Source: Crossaster papposus
Taxonomy: Eukaryota; Echinodermata; Asteroidea; Velatida; Solasteridae
NCBI GenBank assembly: GCA_037893245.1
Contig: JBAIAA010000779.1
Coordinates: 310,001 to 374,000 of the forward strand
Direction of reading: 5' to 3'
Length of the DNA: 64,000 nucleotides
Positions within the stretch are counted from its first letter, which is position 1; every line of letters begins with the position of its first letter. Below the pieces are notes generated by a model. The model searched no databases and was not told where the DNA came from. It was given only the letters and a program-made list of their open reading frames with translations. This document shows positions 61,907-64,000 of this stretch, piece by piece. A program made the position numbers and the translations under genes.

Positions 61907-62004
61907 GTTTCCGTTGTAATCGATGGCTGCCAATAAGCGGAAACAATGTCCCATATACATTCTGTCACTGTCGTAACAAAGATAGTAAAATGAAGAGGTG
62001 TAAG
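61907..62004 (+). CDS. Candidate exon of an unidentified downstream gene
   Basis: A pyrimidine-rich tract and CAG acceptor (61904-61906), a 98-nt open segment and a TGTAAG|GTATAA donor together look like a coding exon. Only one frame is open (2 nt plus 32 codons); it is Cys-rich and basic: FRCNRWLPISGNNVPY, then TFCHCRNKDSKMKRCK. I do not recognise the family. Partner exons would lie outside what I can resolve, and the segment may be a pseudo-exon. Confidence 0.3.
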
Positions 62005-62149
62005 GTATAACGCCATTAGCGGACGTGTGTGTGGGCTTATACCTTGATTAATTCACAGGTACGAAAACAAATACTCTTCACTCTTTTGTGTAATTCAATC
62101 TCATTCCATTTAAATTAGTCGGCAGTTTGGAATACTTCTCTTGGATAAT

Positions 62150-62253
62150 GTGCGGTGCTTGTATAGCGCTTTATCACCAACGGTCTCAAAGCACTTAACA
62201 TTATTACCCCGGTCATTCGGCCCATGAAACATTCCAAATACAATCTCAGCTCC
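62150..62253 (+). repeat. SINE-like fragment
   Basis: GTGCTTGTATAGCGCTTTAT with CACC, then AACATTCCAAATACAATCTC, the same block that the 27652 element interrupts. Confidence 0.5.
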
Positions 62254-62866
62254 TATACCCAGCACGATATGTGGCAGAGGGGTACCCCCCTCTTATCCCT
62301 ATACTTTATACGCACTCAACACTATTGTAACCTAACCCATCCCCCTTGAAACCTAAAAGGAATTCCTGAGATTCCGGGAACACAATGGTCAACACAAAAG
62401 AGGGGGGGGGGGGTGGGGGTTCTCTGCCACATATCGCGCTTCATGTTCGATTTCGACGTATCAGAATGTTTACCGAAGACAAGACTTGGCGGTCATTCAA
62501 GTGTTTATTTACTATTGTTTATCTACAAAATATACTTTCCTCTGAACCTTTTTTTAGCACAACAGCACCCTCCAATGGTCCCTTTGTTGTCCACGCCCGC
62601 AAACTGCTCAAAGCGTGGATGGAATTGTATGATGGATCATCTCTGTGTCAAAGCACAATTCATATGAAGCACGATATGTGGCAGAGAAACCCCCCCCCCC
62701 CCCCCCCCTCTTTTGTGTTGACCATTGTGTTCCCGGAATCTCAGGAATTATTGTTAGGTTTCAAGGGGGGGGGGGGGGGTGTTAGGTAACAATAGTGTTG
62801 AGTGTGTATAAGGTATAGGGATAAGAGGGGGGTACCCCTCTGCCACATATTGTGCTGGGTATAGCA
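62254..62866. mobile_element. Fold-back element with nested inverted repeats and G/C runs
   Basis: Outer arms: CCCAGCACGATATGTGGCAG with AGGGGTACCCCCCTC, and the reverse ending TGTGCTGGG. Inner arms: AATGGTCAACACAAAAGAGG and the reverse CCTCTTTTGTGTTGACCATT, plus TCTGCCACATATCGCGCTTC and its reverse. Runs of G or C sit at each inner junction. Confidence 0.7.
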
Positions 62867-63460
62867 CAATTAGGTATTATGATGTGTGGTTAAACCACAG
62901 CATTATTACCGATACATTGTTCTTCTATAAGACTTTCCGGGGGAAAAAAACCCATAAGATTAAAGCTCGATCAGAGAAATGCGATATAATAACACGTTCC
63001 ATCGTAATCTTGATTATTGACTGAGCGTATACCTTTCCGAGTAAGCATCATCCGCATAGAAATCATCGACTGTCCTTTTGCTTTTGAAGAATTCTTCTGA
63101 TGATATGCGGGACGACACTATATTTAAAGGAAAGTGGAAAAGGTCAGAATTTGTTAACGCTTGAAATAAATGTTACGGTAAAACCAATTACCCATCAGTC
63201 AGCTACATTTAGGCCTATAAGAAATTAAGAAAAGTTGAGCCGATTCATTTCATTTCTACAGTTTCATTCTACAAGTATTCTCTAATATTAAGGCAGATGT
63301 CCTGCAAATAAATGAGTCGTTTTTGTATGACTCTATACACAGTTTATCGAGTAAATAGAAACAAGATAATTCTTTCAGTCAAGAAATTCAAATTTGTTTA
63401 CCGTGACTCGTGTGAAGTGCGTCGTCGACGTCTTCGTCTACCTCTTCTTCCGCTTTCTGG

Positions 63461-63812
63461 GAATTATTATTATTATTATTATTATTATTATTTATTTTTC
63501 GGCAATGAAACCGAGGATTACTCAAAAAGCACCCAAGGCACTGTAAGCTCGTAAGCCTGAGAAAACCTGAAGGAGGATGAACGAAATGCCAGAAACACCG
63601 GGGCGAACCCCTTCTCTTAGCGATAAGCGTGACTGGGTTGTTTTACGTGCGTGCCCAGGTTAAATATAATTATACACAATACACACACACGGGACCAAGG
63701 CTTTACGTCCCATCCGAAGGACGAAGCAATAGTGGTTTAATTGCCTTGCTGAAGGACACACGTGTCGACGGCCGGAATTCGAACTCGCGCTCTGTGAAAT
63801 TGTCGAGCCAGT
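63461..63812 (-). mobile_element. tRNA-derived SINE, reverse orientation
   Basis: (ATT)n at the + strand start, then CACCGGGGCGAACCCCTTCT, GTCCCATCCGAAGGACGAAG and GTGGTTTAATTGCCTTGCT, the reverse of the 32468 SINE, ending in a tRNA-like head (GAATTCGAACTCGC). Confidence 0.75.
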
Positions 63813-63902
63813 TTAGTATAATGAATATATTTGGCTGGGGAGGGCTAAAGGTAAGATGGGTTGGGTTACGTGGAATCATCGAGAAGACTTGCTTGGTCTG
63901 GC

Positions 63903-64000
63903 TTAACCAGTTCGCGCCGAGATTATTTTAACATCACCAAGGCGCGGGATTATTTTTTAACAAAACACGACCCGAGGCGGGTTCAGGCCGATGGTACCGG
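63903..64000 (-). mobile_element. P MITE 11, cut by the window end
   Basis: TTAACCAGTTCGCGCCGAG followed by the P body; continues beyond the window. Confidence 0.7.

Overview
This is an AT-rich, repeat-crowded stretch of an animal nuclear genome, with no prokaryotic operon structure. It holds one well-supported protein-coding gene on the + strand, split into 31 short exons with GT-AG introns, embedded in transposon debris. The gene is a CatSper auxiliary subunit, best matched to CATSPERE (epsilon). A sperm CatSper gene, tRNA-derived SINEs with AAT tails, TTAA-flanked MITEs, and Helitron, Penelope, DIRS and Harbinger remnants suggest a marine invertebrate deuterostome. An echinoderm, perhaps a sea star, is my guess; the species is not established.

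Layout. 1-11147 is gene-poor: a broken Penelope-like retroelement between inverted repeats (654-4990), a TIR element with a Helitron inserted in it (5091-6948), a circularly permuted repeat (3240-3461 and 7680-7910) and long G/C homopolymers (7.0-9.0 kb). 11148-58861 is the CATSPERE-like gene, with a polyA signal at 59019. The predicted protein is 1037 residues: signal peptide, N-terminal domain, long extracellular beta-rich region, a conserved GCPPG segment and stem, one transmembrane helix and a short basic tail. All 30 introns join in compatible phases.

The introns carry most of the transposons. At least six short inverted-repeat families recur, named here P, R2, R3, R4, G and single fold-backs. 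Intron 12 carries a 6.7-kb TIR element with a TTA duplication (27652-34356), itself containing a 978-bp direct duplication, a twice-present unidentified ORF, a DIRS reverse-transcriptase/RNase H remnant and a SINE. Downstream of the gene, 59.5-64 kb holds two minisatellites, fold-backs, a reverse-oriented SINE and one possible exon of another gene.

I see no new defence or metabolic system. The most interesting observations concern transposons acting on the gene: a MITE that carries a piece of exon 7, a 350-bp inverted repeat bracketing exons 7-8, MITE ends abutting exons 6, 19 and 30, and a hammerhead-ribozyme-like core in a Penelope terminal fragment.
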